Shown here piece by piece: positions 43,736 through 51,709 of a DNA stretch of 64,000 nucleotides. Every line of letters starts with the position of its first letter. Position 1 is the stretch's first letter. The notes beneath the pieces were generated by a model. It saw only the letters and a list, made by a program, of their open reading frames with translations, had not been told where the DNA came from and did not search any database. The DNA is from Algibacter pectinivorans (lineage in GTDB: Bacteria > Bacteroidota > Bacteroidia > Flavobacteriales > Flavobacteriaceae), in assembly GCF_900112595.1 (NCBI RefSeq), contig NZ_FOMI01000002.1:264690-328689 (forward strand), written 5' to 3'. Both the position numbers and the translations under genes were made by a program.

Positions 43736-44092
43736 ATGGGAATTATAAAAGTTGAAAATATTAGAGTATTTGCCCACCATGGTTGTTTAAAAGAAGAAAC
43801 CAAAATTGGAAGCGATTACCGTGTTGATTTAGAGGTGAAAGCAAATTTACAAGAATCTGCAAAAACAGATAAACTTAGTGATACCGTTGACTATGTTTTT
43901 TTAAACCGCATTATAAAAGAGGAAATGGCCATTCCATCTCAGTTACTTGAAACCGTTGCAAAACGAATATTAAGTCGTATCTTTAGTGAAGACAGCCTAG
44001 TTAAAAAAGCAACTGTTTGGGTAAGTAAACTAAATCCTCCTATTGGTGGAGATGTAGCAAAAGTGACAATAAAAATGTCAGAAAAACGTTAA
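43736..44092 (+). CDS. folB: Dihydroneopterin aldolase
   Basis: The 118-aa folate-pathway enzyme splits 7,8-dihydroneopterin to 6-hydroxymethyl-dihydropterin and glycolaldehyde. Family marks: VENIRVFAHHGCLKEETKIG (near 6-25) and DTVDYVFLNRIIKEEM (near 53-68), ETVAKRILSRIF and KLNPPIGGDVAKV near the C-terminus, with the catalytic Lys in the last block. The start ATG at 43736 is chosen over a GTG two codons earlier. Divergent from glnS. Length typical. Confidence 0.95.
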   Translation: MGIIKVENIRVFAHHGCLKEETKIGSDYRVDLEVKANLQESAKTDKLSDTVDYVFLNRIIKEEMAIPSQLLETVAKRILSRIFSEDSLVKKATVWVSKLNPPIGGDVAKVTIKMSEKR

Positions 44093-44213
44093 ATATCATT
44101 TTAACTATTGTAAACTCACTTTTTTTTATACTTTTGCATCAGAATTTTGCAGAAATGTTAAACACTACTTAAAATGAGGTAGTTAAATTATTTCTATAAA
44201 ATTTAAATATAAT

Positions 44214-44284
44214 GGCGTCGTGGCCGAGTGGCTAGGCAGAGGTCTGCAAAACCTTGTACAGCGGTTCGAATCCGCTCGACGCCT
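44214..44284 (+). tRNA. tRNA-Cys (anticodon GCA)
   Basis: A 71-base cloverleaf starts GGCGTCG and ends CGACGCC plus discriminator T. The acceptor arm pairs 7 of 7; the D arm contains GCCGAGTGGCTAGGC; the anticodon loop reads CTGCAAA with GCA; the T arm is GCGG-TTCGAAT-CCGC. U73 is the expected identity base for tRNA-Cys. The CCA end is not encoded. Confidence 0.97.
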
Positions 44285-44288
44285 CAAG

Positions 44289-44318
44289 AACCTTCAAGTT
44301 TTACTTGGAGGTTTTTTT
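44289..44318 (+). terminator. Terminator of tRNA-Cys
   Basis: AACCTTCAAG and CTTGGAGGTT form a 10-bp stem (one G-U) with loop TTTTA and a T7 tail, starting 5 bp after the tRNA. Confidence 0.95.
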
Positions 44319-44387
44319 GTTATAAAGTGTTTTTTTGGAAAAACTAACTTGATTTGTATGCTAATAGTTTTAATTACGTACTAAACC

Positions 44388-44474
44388 GCGTTAGGGATTG
44401 CAGTGGAAAGCCCAACGCCTGCCCTGAAAATAGACGAAGGGTGTGGTAACCTGCCTACCTGCAGGCAGGCGCCC
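44388..44474. repeat. REP-like interspersed palindromic element, copy A
   Basis: It begins GCGTTAGGGATTG, contains GTGGAAAGCCC, and ends in the dyad CCTGCCT-ACCTGC-AGGCAGG followed by GCGCCC. The same head, middle and tail motifs recur at 46524-46693 and 58717-58812. It is G+C-richer than the surrounding intergenic DNA and holds no open reading frame. Confidence 0.75.
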
Positions 44475-44515
44475 AAAATACTTTACTGGCTTTAAGCTTA
44501 CTCTGAAAACGTATC

Positions 44516-45193
44516 TTATATAGGGCTAATTTGCTCTAACTTCTCTTTGTTTTTCTCGTAAGCTTCTGGGAAAAGTCCTTGGACAAACAATAATATTCCG
44601 AAACCAAGTATTACAATGGCGATAATTTTTTTGGTTTTAAAAATAAGACGTGGTGTTAATTTTGCCTTAAGCTTTTTTGCGACTAGAATTTTAACTAAAT
44701 CTGCCACAAAATAGGAGGCCAACATAGAAGCAATAAAAATAATATCGCCATGCTCCGAGTTTGTTAAGGAGTCTCCTAAAACAATAAACCCCAGCCAACC
44801 TAACAGTACACCAATATTTATAAAATTAAGTAGAAAGCCTTTAATAAATAGCTTTCCGTAGCCTTTTTTTATTTCAACTTTATGATATTCCTTAACAATT
44901 GATCGAAATGATTTTGATGTTTTTATAAATGAAATAAAACCGTATACCATTAATAAAACACCACCAAAGATTAAAAAACTGGGGTCGTTTCCTATTTTTC
45001 CTCTTAGGTTATTGGTGCTGTAAAATGCTATTACAATGAAAATAATATCGGCAAGAATAACACCTAAATCGAATATTAACGCACTACGAAAACCTTTTGT
45101 TGCACTGGTTTCTAACAGCACAAAAAATACTGGGCCAATGGTAAAGGCCAGTATAATACCAAAAGGAATAGCTGTTAAAATATCGTCTAGCAT
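44516..45193 (-). CDS. LysE-family transporter
   Basis: A 225-residue membrane protein with about six helices. The start AIPFGIILAFTIGPVFFVLL with the GxxxxGP/F pattern near residues 8-26, and VLLGWLGFIVLGDS mid-sequence, place it in the LysE/RhtB amino-acid exporter superfamily. It should export an amino acid or a derivative. The ATG at 45191-45193 is preferred over an in-frame TTG eight codons earlier. Substrate unknown. Confidence 0.88.
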   Translation of the reverse strand: MLDDILTAIPFGIILAFTIGPVFFVLLETSATKGFRSALIFDLGVILADIIFIVIAFYSTNNLRGKIGNDPSFLIFGGVLLMVYGFISFIKTSKSFRSIVKEYHKVEIKKGYGKLFIKGFLLNFINIGVLLGWLGFIVLGDSLTNSEHGDIIFIASMLASYFVADLVKILVAKKLKAKLTPRLIFKTKKIIAIVILGFGILLFVQGLFPEAYEKNKEKLEQISPI

Positions 45194-45323
45194 AGTGGTG
45201 AAAGGATTTCTATACAAAGAAACAAATAATTTAAAACTTATGAATTAACTAAGTACATAGTTTTAAATGTAGAATAAATAAAGGTTTAGTAAATAACACA
45301 TATAAAAACTAGTTATAAAAGCT

Positions 45324-45350
45324 AAAAACCTTCTAAATAGAAGGTTTTTT
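45324..45350 (-). terminator. Terminator after the head-GIN gene
   Basis: AAAAACCTTCT and AGAAGGTTTTT pair around AAAT. On the minus strand it is followed by TTTTTAGC..., 32 bp after the stop at 45382. Confidence 0.8.
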
Positions 45351-45381
45351 GTGTATTTTTTTAATGTGCTTTTAGCATAAA

Positions 45382-46059
45382 TTATTCTTCAGCTTTAGTA
45401 ATACGACCACCTAAAATTTTACTTTCTTCAATTTCTTCTGGGTTTCCGTAAATTAAAATTTCGCCACCAGCTCTAACTTTAGCTATTACTTTTTTGGTTG
45501 CATTTACTTGAGCTTCGCCAGCTGCTCTAATAGACACTTCGGAAACATTAGTAGTTAAGTCTTTACCATTGTAAATACCTCCTGTATAAATAGAAATATT
45601 CTGCTTATTTGATTTACCCGATGCTATAACAGAACCTCCAGTAACGGCACGCACATTAGTATATTTAACATCGACTTTTACATCGATACTTGCACCTTCT
45701 TGCGCGTTTAAATCTATTTCGAATTGCTCAATAACATCATTAGAATGTACTTTTGCACCTTCGTTAGCATCGATAACATCTAAATTGGTGTAATATAATT
45801 TTACTTTAGTGTTATTACCATCAAAAGCTTCTTCAAGCTTCATTTTTATTTTTAAGGTACCGTTTTTATTATTTACTAAAACATCGGCAGCGTTTTTTCC
45901 GGTAATAGAAACTTTATTGATATCTGATTTGATAAGTTCTACCTCTATTAAATCGTAAACTTTTAATTCGCCAAACTCTCCAACGGTTTTTTCTATTGGG
46001 TTTTGTGCTAAACACACCGTTGTTACAAACAGTACAATTACTTTTATTAAGGTTTTCAT
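45382..46059 (-). CDS. Head-GIN (DUF2807) domain exported protein
   Basis: The 225-aa protein has a signal peptide (about 1-18, ending VCLAQ) and a repeating beta-strand domain of the putative auto-transporter adhesin head-GIN type (DUF2807): regular strands with alternating hydrophobic residues such as VEVELIKSDINKVSITGKNA, NVRAVTGGSVIASGKSNKQN and ASIDVKVDVKYTNV. DUF2807 proteins are common in Bacteroidota, possibly sensors or adhesins on the surface. No partner gene is adjacent; it has a dedicated terminator at 45324-45350. Confidence 0.85.
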   Translation of the reverse strand: MKTLIKVIVLFVTTVCLAQNPIEKTVGEFGELKVYDLIEVELIKSDINKVSITGKNAADVLVNNKNGTLKIKMKLEEAFDGNNTKVKLYYTNLDVIDANEGAKVHSNDVIEQFEIDLNAQEGASIDVKVDVKYTNVRAVTGGSVIASGKSNKQNISIYTGGIYNGKDLTTNVSEVSIRAAGEAQVNATKKVIAKVRAGGEILIYGNPEEIEESKILGGRITKAEE

Positions 46060-46200
46060 GCGTGTTATTGTTTTTTGTTTAACGCAAAACTATCAAGATT
46101 TATTCCATAAGTTATTTACTTTATGAAAATTTTATAATTAAAGCATTAAGGCTGCTTCGCTTTTACAATTAATAACAAAACCTGGATGTAACTAAAAGTT

Positions 46201-46494
46201 TTACAAAACGTTTACTGCGGTTCCTGTAACAGATATAAAAAAATAGGATCCAGCTTCGGTTTCCATATCTAATTGAATGCCTACAACCGCATTGGCTTTT
46301 AAATTTGAAGCATGCTCTTTTAAATTTTGAAATGCTTCTTCTTTGGCTTTATTAATAACCTCGGACATTAAAGCATTGTTTTTTTCGGTTTTAAATGAAA
46401 AGGATGTTTTAATAACACTTGATACACCTGTTACGATACCTAAGTAATCGTTAATTTTAAAACCCTCTATTGAATGTGTTGTTGTTAATATCAT
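46201..46494 (-). CDS. YbjQ/DUF74-family protein
   Basis: The 97-residue cytoplasmic protein matches the YbjQ (DUF74) family: MILTTTHSIEGFKINDYLGIVTG, VISGVSSVIK-type strand, and LKANAVVGIQLDMETEAGSY near the C-terminus. It forms small pentameric rings in known relatives; some are proposed to bind metal. Start chosen at ATG 46492-46494, as upstream in-frame sequence runs into a repeat element. The function is unknown. Confidence 0.85.
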   Translation of the reverse strand: MILTTTHSIEGFKINDYLGIVTGVSSVIKTSFSFKTEKNNALMSEVINKAKEEAFQNLKEHASNLKANAVVGIQLDMETEAGSYFFISVTGTAVNVL

Positions 46495-46523
46495 GATTTC
46501 TATTTTGTTTATACACGTTGCTC

Positions 46524-46693
46524 GCGTTAGGGATTGAGGCTTTGTTGAAGCTCTTTTTGTGTTGTTGCACGTATGCAACACAAAAAAGCGACTGCCGAAA
46601 TGTTTACATTCATGAGTTCATTAATTTATAATGAAAACTAACGAACTAAAGCCCGACCCATATAGTAACTAACCTTTCCGGCAAGCAGGCGCC
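46524..46693. repeat. REP-like interspersed palindromic element, copy B
   Basis: It begins GCGTTAGGGATTG and ends AAGCCCGACCC...GGCAAGCAGGCGCC. In the middle is a perfect 11-bp stem TTTTTGTGTTG/CAACACAAAAA (46554-46586). It fills most of the gap between the YbjQ-type gene and rnr. See copies A and C. Confidence 0.75.
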
Positions 46694-46712
46694 TCAAATT
46701 GTTATAAAAATA

Positions 46713-48911
46713 TTATTGTTGTGGTTTTCCTAATAGGTTAAAATCGAGGTGTTTTTTAACTAAATCGGTGTTTTTTACTTTTACGATTACCTCGTCGCCT
46801 AATTGATATACCAAACCGTTGTTTTTACCCACCATAGCGTATAGATCTTGATCGAAGGCGTAATGATCGTCCTTCATGTCGCGAACGCTTACCATACCTT
46901 CGCATTTGTTGCTTATAATTTCTACATAGATACCCCAATCGGTAACGCCGGTTATTACACCCACAAAATCTTCGTCTTTATGATCTTCCATAAAGCGAAT
47001 TTGCATGTATTTAATAGAATCGCGTTCGGCTTTTGTTGCTAAATTTTCCATATTACTGGAGTGGTTGCATTTCTCTTCGTAAACGTCTTCGTTTGCCGAT
47101 TTCCCGCCATCTAAATAATGTTGTAATAACCTATGAGCCATAACATCTGGATAACGACGTATGGGCGATGTAAAGTGGCTATAATAATTAAATGCTAAAC
47201 CGTAATGCCCAATGTTATGCGTGGTATATTCGGCTTTACTCATGCTACGAATAGTTAAAGTATCGACTAGGTTTTGTTCTTTTTTACCGTTTACTTCTTT
47301 TAATAAATTGTTTAAAGATGCGGTTGTGCTTTTACGGTCTTTAAAATTAAGTTTGTAACCAAAACGCCCTACTACATTTTGTAATGAGGCTAATTTACTA
47401 TCGTCTGGCTCGTCGTGAACCCGGTATACAAAGGTTTTTTTAGGATCTTGTTTACCAACAAATTCGGATACTTTTCGGTTTGCTAAAAGCATAAACTCCT
47501 CGATAAGTTTATTGGCATCTTTACTTGTTTTAAAGAATACACCTACCGGATTTGCTTGCTCATCTAAATTGAATTTTACTTCTACCTTATCGAAAGATAT
47601 GGCGCCATCGCGCATACGTCTGCCTCTCATAATTTTAGCTAATTCGTCCATTTTTAAGATGGCATCGGCTAATTTTTGATTGGTTTGATATGTTTTTCCT
47701 GTTAATGAAACTTCGGCAGGAATGGTATTTGTTTTAGATTCTATGACTGCTTGAGCTTCCTCGTAAGCATATCGAGCATCGCTATACGTTACTGTTCTAC
47801 CAAACCATTGGTTTTTAATTTCGGCTTTATCATTGATTTGAAAAACTGCCGAAAAGGTATATTTCTCCTCGTGTGGACGTAATGAACAGGCATTGTTTGA
47901 TAATACTTCTGGAAGCATAGGTACCACACGATCTACTAAATATACAGAGGTGGCGCGTTCGTAAGCTTCATCGTCAAGCACAGTGCCTTCTTGTAAATAA
48001 TGTGATACATCGGCAATATGTATTCCTATTTCGTAGAGTCCGTTATCTAGAACTTCAAAAGATAAGGCATCATCAAAATCTTTAGCATCTTTAGGATCTA
48101 TCGTAAAAGTTAAGTCTTTACGCATATCACGACGGTTTGCTATTTCTTTTTCGGTAATTGAAGTATCTATGTTATTTGCAAATTCTTCAACCTCGTGCGG
48201 GAATTCTAATGGTAATCCGTATTCGGCTAGAATAGCATGAATTTCGGTATTGTGTTCACCTGGTTTACCTAATACTTTTAGAATTTTACCGTTTGGAGAA
48301 TCTGATTTTTCTGGCCAATCTTCTAGTAAGACTAATACTTTATCGCCATCTTCGGCCTTATTAATTTTGTTATTTGGCACAAAAATATCTTTGTACATTT
48401 TATTACCATCTACTACTACAAAAGCAAAATTCTTTTTTTCGTGAATTTGAATAACGCCCACATACTCTGATTTTGCACGTTTTATTATATTGGTAATTTC
48501 GCCTTCCGATTTACCACGTTTTTTACGTTTATAAGCGTAGAATTCTACTTCGTCACCATGTAAAGCTTTATTAATATTATTGGATGCAATAAAGACATCG
48601 TCCTCAAAATCGTCGCAAATAACGTAACCGTTTCCTTTAGTGCCTAAATCTAGCGTACCAATGTGATATTCTGTATTTACTACTGCTTTAAATTTACCGC
48701 GTTCTACTTCTTCTAACTCTTGTTGAGCCGTAAGTTTAGCCAGTGTTTTTATAATTTGATTTCTGCTACTAGCATCGTTTACACCAAGTTTTGCAGCAAT
48801 TTGTTTGTAGTTAAAACTTTGGTTTCTTTCTTTTTTTAATATACTTAAGATTGTATTTGTAAGGTTGGAAATGCCATTCTTTTTGGACTTTCCTTTTCTT
48901 TTTTTACTCAT
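46713..48911 (-). CDS. rnr: Ribonuclease R
   Basis: This 732-aa 3'-5' exoribonuclease has a winged-helix N-terminus (about 15-75), two cold-shock domains (about 80-215), an RNB catalytic domain (about 255-590) with the metal-binding Asp cluster IDPKDAKDFDDALSF at 271-285, and an S1 domain (about 645-725) with VGVITGVTDWGIYVEI. It degrades structured RNA and takes part in RNA quality control and cold response. A TAGCTTTG box at 49004-49011 gives a leader of about 86 bases. Confidence 0.97.
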   Translation of the reverse strand: MSKKRKGKSKKNGISNLTNTILSILKKERNQSFNYKQIAAKLGVNDASSRNQIIKTLAKLTAQQELEEVERGKFKAVVNTEYHIGTLDLGTKGNGYVICDDFEDDVFIASNNINKALHGDEVEFYAYKRKKRGKSEGEITNIIKRAKSEYVGVIQIHEKKNFAFVVVDGNKMYKDIFVPNNKINKAEDGDKVLVLLEDWPEKSDSPNGKILKVLGKPGEHNTEIHAILAEYGLPLEFPHEVEEFANNIDTSITEKEIANRRDMRKDLTFTIDPKDAKDFDDALSFEVLDNGLYEIGIHIADVSHYLQEGTVLDDEAYERATSVYLVDRVVPMLPEVLSNNACSLRPHEEKYTFSAVFQINDKAEIKNQWFGRTVTYSDARYAYEEAQAVIESKTNTIPAEVSLTGKTYQTNQKLADAILKMDELAKIMRGRRMRDGAISFDKVEVKFNLDEQANPVGVFFKTSKDANKLIEEFMLLANRKVSEFVGKQDPKKTFVYRVHDEPDDSKLASLQNVVGRFGYKLNFKDRKSTTASLNNLLKEVNGKKEQNLVDTLTIRSMSKAEYTTHNIGHYGLAFNYYSHFTSPIRRYPDVMAHRLLQHYLDGGKSANEDVYEEKCNHSSNMENLATKAERDSIKYMQIRFMEDHKDEDFVGVITGVTDWGIYVEIISNKCEGMVSVRDMKDDHYAFDQDLYAMVGKNNGLVYQLGDEVIVKVKNTDLVKKHLDFNLLGKPQQ

Positions 48912-49003
48912 TTAATTATTGTAATCATTATTATTTCCTAAGGTATTGGAAATTTTGTTATTAAATAGCATTATTTATGTGAAGAATTTGCTATTTCTTT
49001 TTA

Positions 49004-49011
49004 CAAAGCTA
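49004..49011 (-). promoter_or_regulatory. Promoter -7 box TAGCTTTG of rnr
   Basis: The minus strand TAGCTTTG fits TAnnTTTG, 93 bp ahead of the rnr ATG. The -33 element is not evident. Confidence 0.45.
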
Positions 49012-49054
49012 CGTTTTTAATATTAAATGGATATTTTATTACTATTAATTTATG

Positions 49055-49088
49055 AAAAAAGGCTCGAAAATTACTGTGAGCCTTTTTT
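49055..49088 (-). terminator. Terminator after the seven-repeat T9SS protein gene
   Basis: AAAAAAGGCTC and GAGCCTTTTTT pair around a 12-base loop, with a T-run on the minus strand, 20 bp after the stop at 49109. Confidence 0.85.
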
Positions 49089-49108
49089 AAATATTGAAGA
49101 AATTAATA

Positions 49109-50584
49109 CTATTCAATAAGTATTTTTTTAGCCGATTTACCTTGATTGGTTTCAACTTCGAATAAATACATACCACTGGATAAATGGGTAACATCTATTT
49201 TTGATTCCTTTATAGAAAATAAATATTGACTTTGTATGTTGTAAATATTAACTTGTTTTAGTTCTAACCCACTATTTAAGATTAGGTTTACCTCATTTTT
49301 TACAGGGTTTGGATAATATGAAAAATAGTCTTGATTTATGCTTGTAGATGAAAAAGTGTCTAAGTTTACATCATATACTCGAACATGACCAGAATTTTCT
49401 CCTCTAGCATCATTCAAAGGGGCACCGATAGCTACAATTTTACCATCTGCTGATAGACTTATAGATCTACCTGAGCTATCTTGAGAATTTTCACCATCTA
49501 TATCGTTTCCTATTTGTATCCAACTACCATAAATATTTTTATACATACGAACATGTCCGGAATTAATACCATTATCTCCATTTTTTATTGCACCAATTGC
49601 AATAATTTTACCATCTTCAGATAAACTAACAGAAGAACCAAATCTATTAAATGCTTTTTCACCAACTATATCGTTTCCTATTTGTATCCAGTTTTCTAAG
49701 TTATTTTCAAAAACTCTTACATTCCCTGATTTTTCACCATTTCCATTATTATAAATAGCTCCAATTGCAATTATTTTGCCATCGGAAGATAAACTTATAG
49801 AACTACCAAAACTATCATAAGGGTTTTCACCATCAATATCTTTACCTATTTGAGTCCAAACACCCGAATTATTTTCAAAAATACGAACGTGTCCGGATTC
49901 TGTACCACTAGCATTATTTATAATAGAACCAATAGCTAATACATTTCCATTTGAAGACAGACTTAAGGAAGAACCTGATTGATCACCCCTAAATTCACCA
50001 TCAATATCAGTTCCTATTTGTGTCCATGAACCTGAAATATTTTGATAAACTCTAACATGTCCTGAATCTGTACCATTACCATCATTTAAATATGCTCCTA
50101 TAGCTAATATATTCCCGTCTCCGGATAAACTTACGGTAATGCCGGACTGATCATTATCACTTTCCCCACTAATATTATCACCTATTTGCGTCCAAATATT
50201 ATTTTTATATTCAAAGACACGTACATGGCCAGAAGCCCATCCATTATCTCTATTTCCGTTTGCACCAATAGCAACTATATTTCCATTAGCAGATAAACTA
50301 ACAGATTTCCCAGAAAAATCAGTGTTTCCAATTCCATCTATATCTTTACCAATCTGTCTCCAACTATTAGATTCATATTTATAAACCCTTACATGACCTG
50401 AATGTGCATTTAATCCGCTTTGATTATCGGGTGCACCAATTGCAACGATACTACCATCTGCAGATAAACTAACTGAAGTACCTGATTTATCGTTACGTGC
50501 TTCTCCATTAATATCTGAACCTATTTGTTCTTGAGAGAAAGAGAATAAGGGAGCTAGTAACAAATAAAGGAAAAAACTTCTCAT
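49109..50584 (-). CDS. Secreted seven-repeat (beta-propeller) protein with type A T9SS sorting domain
   Basis: The 491-aa protein has a signal peptide (1-18), seven tandem repeats of about 56 residues (18-410) and a C-terminal T9SS type A sorting domain (about 418-491: YPNPVKNEVNLIL, then LKQVNIYNIQSQYL and SGMYLFEVETNQGKSAKKILIE). Each repeat has W-x-QIGxDI-x-GE, SG-x-S-x-SLS-x-DG, AIGA and SGHVRVY. Seven copies fit one complete beta-propeller, similar in plan to integrin-like FG-GAP repeats. It would be exported by Sec and anchored or released through the type IX system. It stands alone; ligand unknown. Confidence 0.85.
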   Translation of the reverse strand: MRSFFLYLLLAPLFSFSQEQIGSDINGEARNDKSGTSVSLSADGSIVAIGAPDNQSGLNAHSGHVRVYKYESNSWRQIGKDIDGIGNTDFSGKSVSLSANGNIVAIGANGNRDNGWASGHVRVFEYKNNIWTQIGDNISGESDNDQSGITVSLSGDGNILAIGAYLNDGNGTDSGHVRVYQNISGSWTQIGTDIDGEFRGDQSGSSLSLSSNGNVLAIGSIINNASGTESGHVRIFENNSGVWTQIGKDIDGENPYDSFGSSISLSSDGKIIAIGAIYNNGNGEKSGNVRVFENNLENWIQIGNDIVGEKAFNRFGSSVSLSEDGKIIAIGAIKNGDNGINSGHVRMYKNIYGSWIQIGNDIDGENSQDSSGRSISLSADGKIVAIGAPLNDARGENSGHVRVYDVNLDTFSSTSINQDYFSYYPNPVKNEVNLILNSGLELKQVNIYNIQSQYLFSIKESKIDVTHLSSGMYLFEVETNQGKSAKKILIE

Positions 50585-50659
50585 TTTTTTAATTTCTTAG
50601 ATTAATTAAATATTTGCAAATAAAAGAATTAACTACAAAACATATTTAAATCTTAGTAA

Positions 50660-50736
50660 TTAAATTTTAAAAAAAAGTTTAAAATGATAGTTATCCACAT
50701 ATATATATATACTATCATTTTTCTTTTAAAATTTAA
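50660..50736. repeat. Long dyad containing a DnaA box and (AT)n
   Basis: AAAATGATAGT (50681-50691) is exactly complementary to ACTATCATTTT (50711-50721); outside, TTAAATTTTAAAA (50660-50672) matches TTTTAAAATTTAA (50724-50736) with an offset spacer. The 19-base centre starts TATCCACA and continues as ATATATATATAT. Confidence 0.85.
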
Positions 50737-51239
50737 AAAAATAAATAGTGGTTATTATAGTGTGTTAATAGCGGTATAACTTTTTTAGTTTTTTCTTTGA
50801 TAAATATCTTATAGTATTTTGTTGATACGAAATGAACAGTTTTAAAATACTTAAGTCCTTAAATTTAAAGCTATTTATAATTTCTATTAACAATTGTTAA
50901 TAACAACTATTAACAACAATTTTTAATAAGTATTATAAAATTTTTGGCTAACAACTACATATTAAGTGCTTATAACTTAACTATAAATTTACATTAACTA
51001 ATTTGCATGTTAACTAAAGGTTACGGATTGTAAAATTTATTGGATATTCAATGTTTTTCTTTTAAAAACTAATTAACAGTTATTAACATGTCGTGCACAT
51101 AATAGTGCACATTGTTTATAACTCTAATTAGTATACCTTATTTTAAATATTTGTTTTTACGCGCATTTATTAATTAGTAAATGTAACTTGTTTATATAAC
51201 ACAGGTTAAGTAAATAGATAATCTAAATCCATAATTTAC

Positions 51240-51247
51240 TACCTTTG
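51240..51247 (+). promoter_or_regulatory. Promoter -7 box TACCTTTG of rpiB
   Basis: TACCTTTG fits TAnnTTTG, 27 bp before the rpiB ATG at 51275. It probably drives rpiB and the following CDF gene. Confidence 0.55.
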
Positions 51248-51274
51248 TACGTATAAAAATCAATATACATTATA

Positions 51275-51709
51275 ATGACTATTTCTATAGGAAACGACCA
51301 CGCAGGTACGGATTATAAATTTGCAATAATAGAACTTTTAAAAACTAAAGGTTACAACGTAATTAACCATGGCACCGATGTTTTTGATAGTGTAGATTAC
51401 GCAGATTTTGTACACCCAGTTGCTAACGATGTTGAAAGTAACAAAGCAGATTTTGGTATTTTAATTTGTGGAAGTGCAAATGGTGTAGCTATGACGGCTA
51501 ATAAACACCAAAAAATTCGTGCTGGTATTTGTTGGACAAACGAAATAGTAGAATTAATAAGACAACACAATAATGCTAACATATTATGTATTCCTGCTAG
51601 GTTTACAGCTATACCTCAAACCTTAAAAATGGTAGAAACTTTTTTAAGTACTGAATTTGAAGGCGGCAGACACCAAAACAGAATAGATAAAATTCCGTTG
51701 TCTTGTTAA
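51275..51709 (+). CDS. rpiB: RpiB/LacA/LacB-family sugar-phosphate isomerase
   Basis: The 144-aa protein matches ribose-5-phosphate isomerase B: ISIGNDHAGTDYKFAIIELL at the N-terminus, HPVANDVESNKADFGILICGSANGVAMTANK (active-site Cys in the ICGSANG loop), and IRAGICWTNEIVELIRQHNNANILCIPAR. It interconverts ribose-5-phosphate and ribulose-5-phosphate, or a related sugar phosphate. Normal length. The next gene (CDF transporter) starts on the base after its TAA, so the two are co-transcribed. Confidence 0.93.
   Translation: MTISIGNDHAGTDYKFAIIELLKTKGYNVINHGTDVFDSVDYADFVHPVANDVESNKADFGILICGSANGVAMTANKHQKIRAGICWTNEIVELIRQHNNANILCIPARFTAIPQTLKMVETFLSTEFEGGRHQNRIDKIPLSC

Larger units (their letters stand above)
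50585..51274. other. Divergent, very A+T-rich intergenic region; candidate replication origin or large regulatory region
   Basis: No coding sequence or RNA gene is seen in these 690 bp. It is roughly 75-80% A+T. It holds: a long dyad (50660-50736) around TTATCCACA (a perfect DnaA box, 50691-50699) and an (AT)n run; six 9-mers of the form [T/C]TATTAACA or its complement at 50763, 50884, 50895, 50907, 51070 (TAATTAACA) and 51080; a direct repeat GTGCACAT-AATA-GTGCACAT (51093-51112); and the promoter box TACCTTTG of rpiB at 51240-51247. DnaA box plus iterons plus A+T-rich dyad resemble an oriC, and parS sites lie about 20 kb away. The origin assignment is inference. Confidence 0.4.

Noticed and set aside
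43636-43803. N-terminal extension of glnS
   Set aside because: It runs into the folB gene and has no homology; glnS promoter boxes lie within it.
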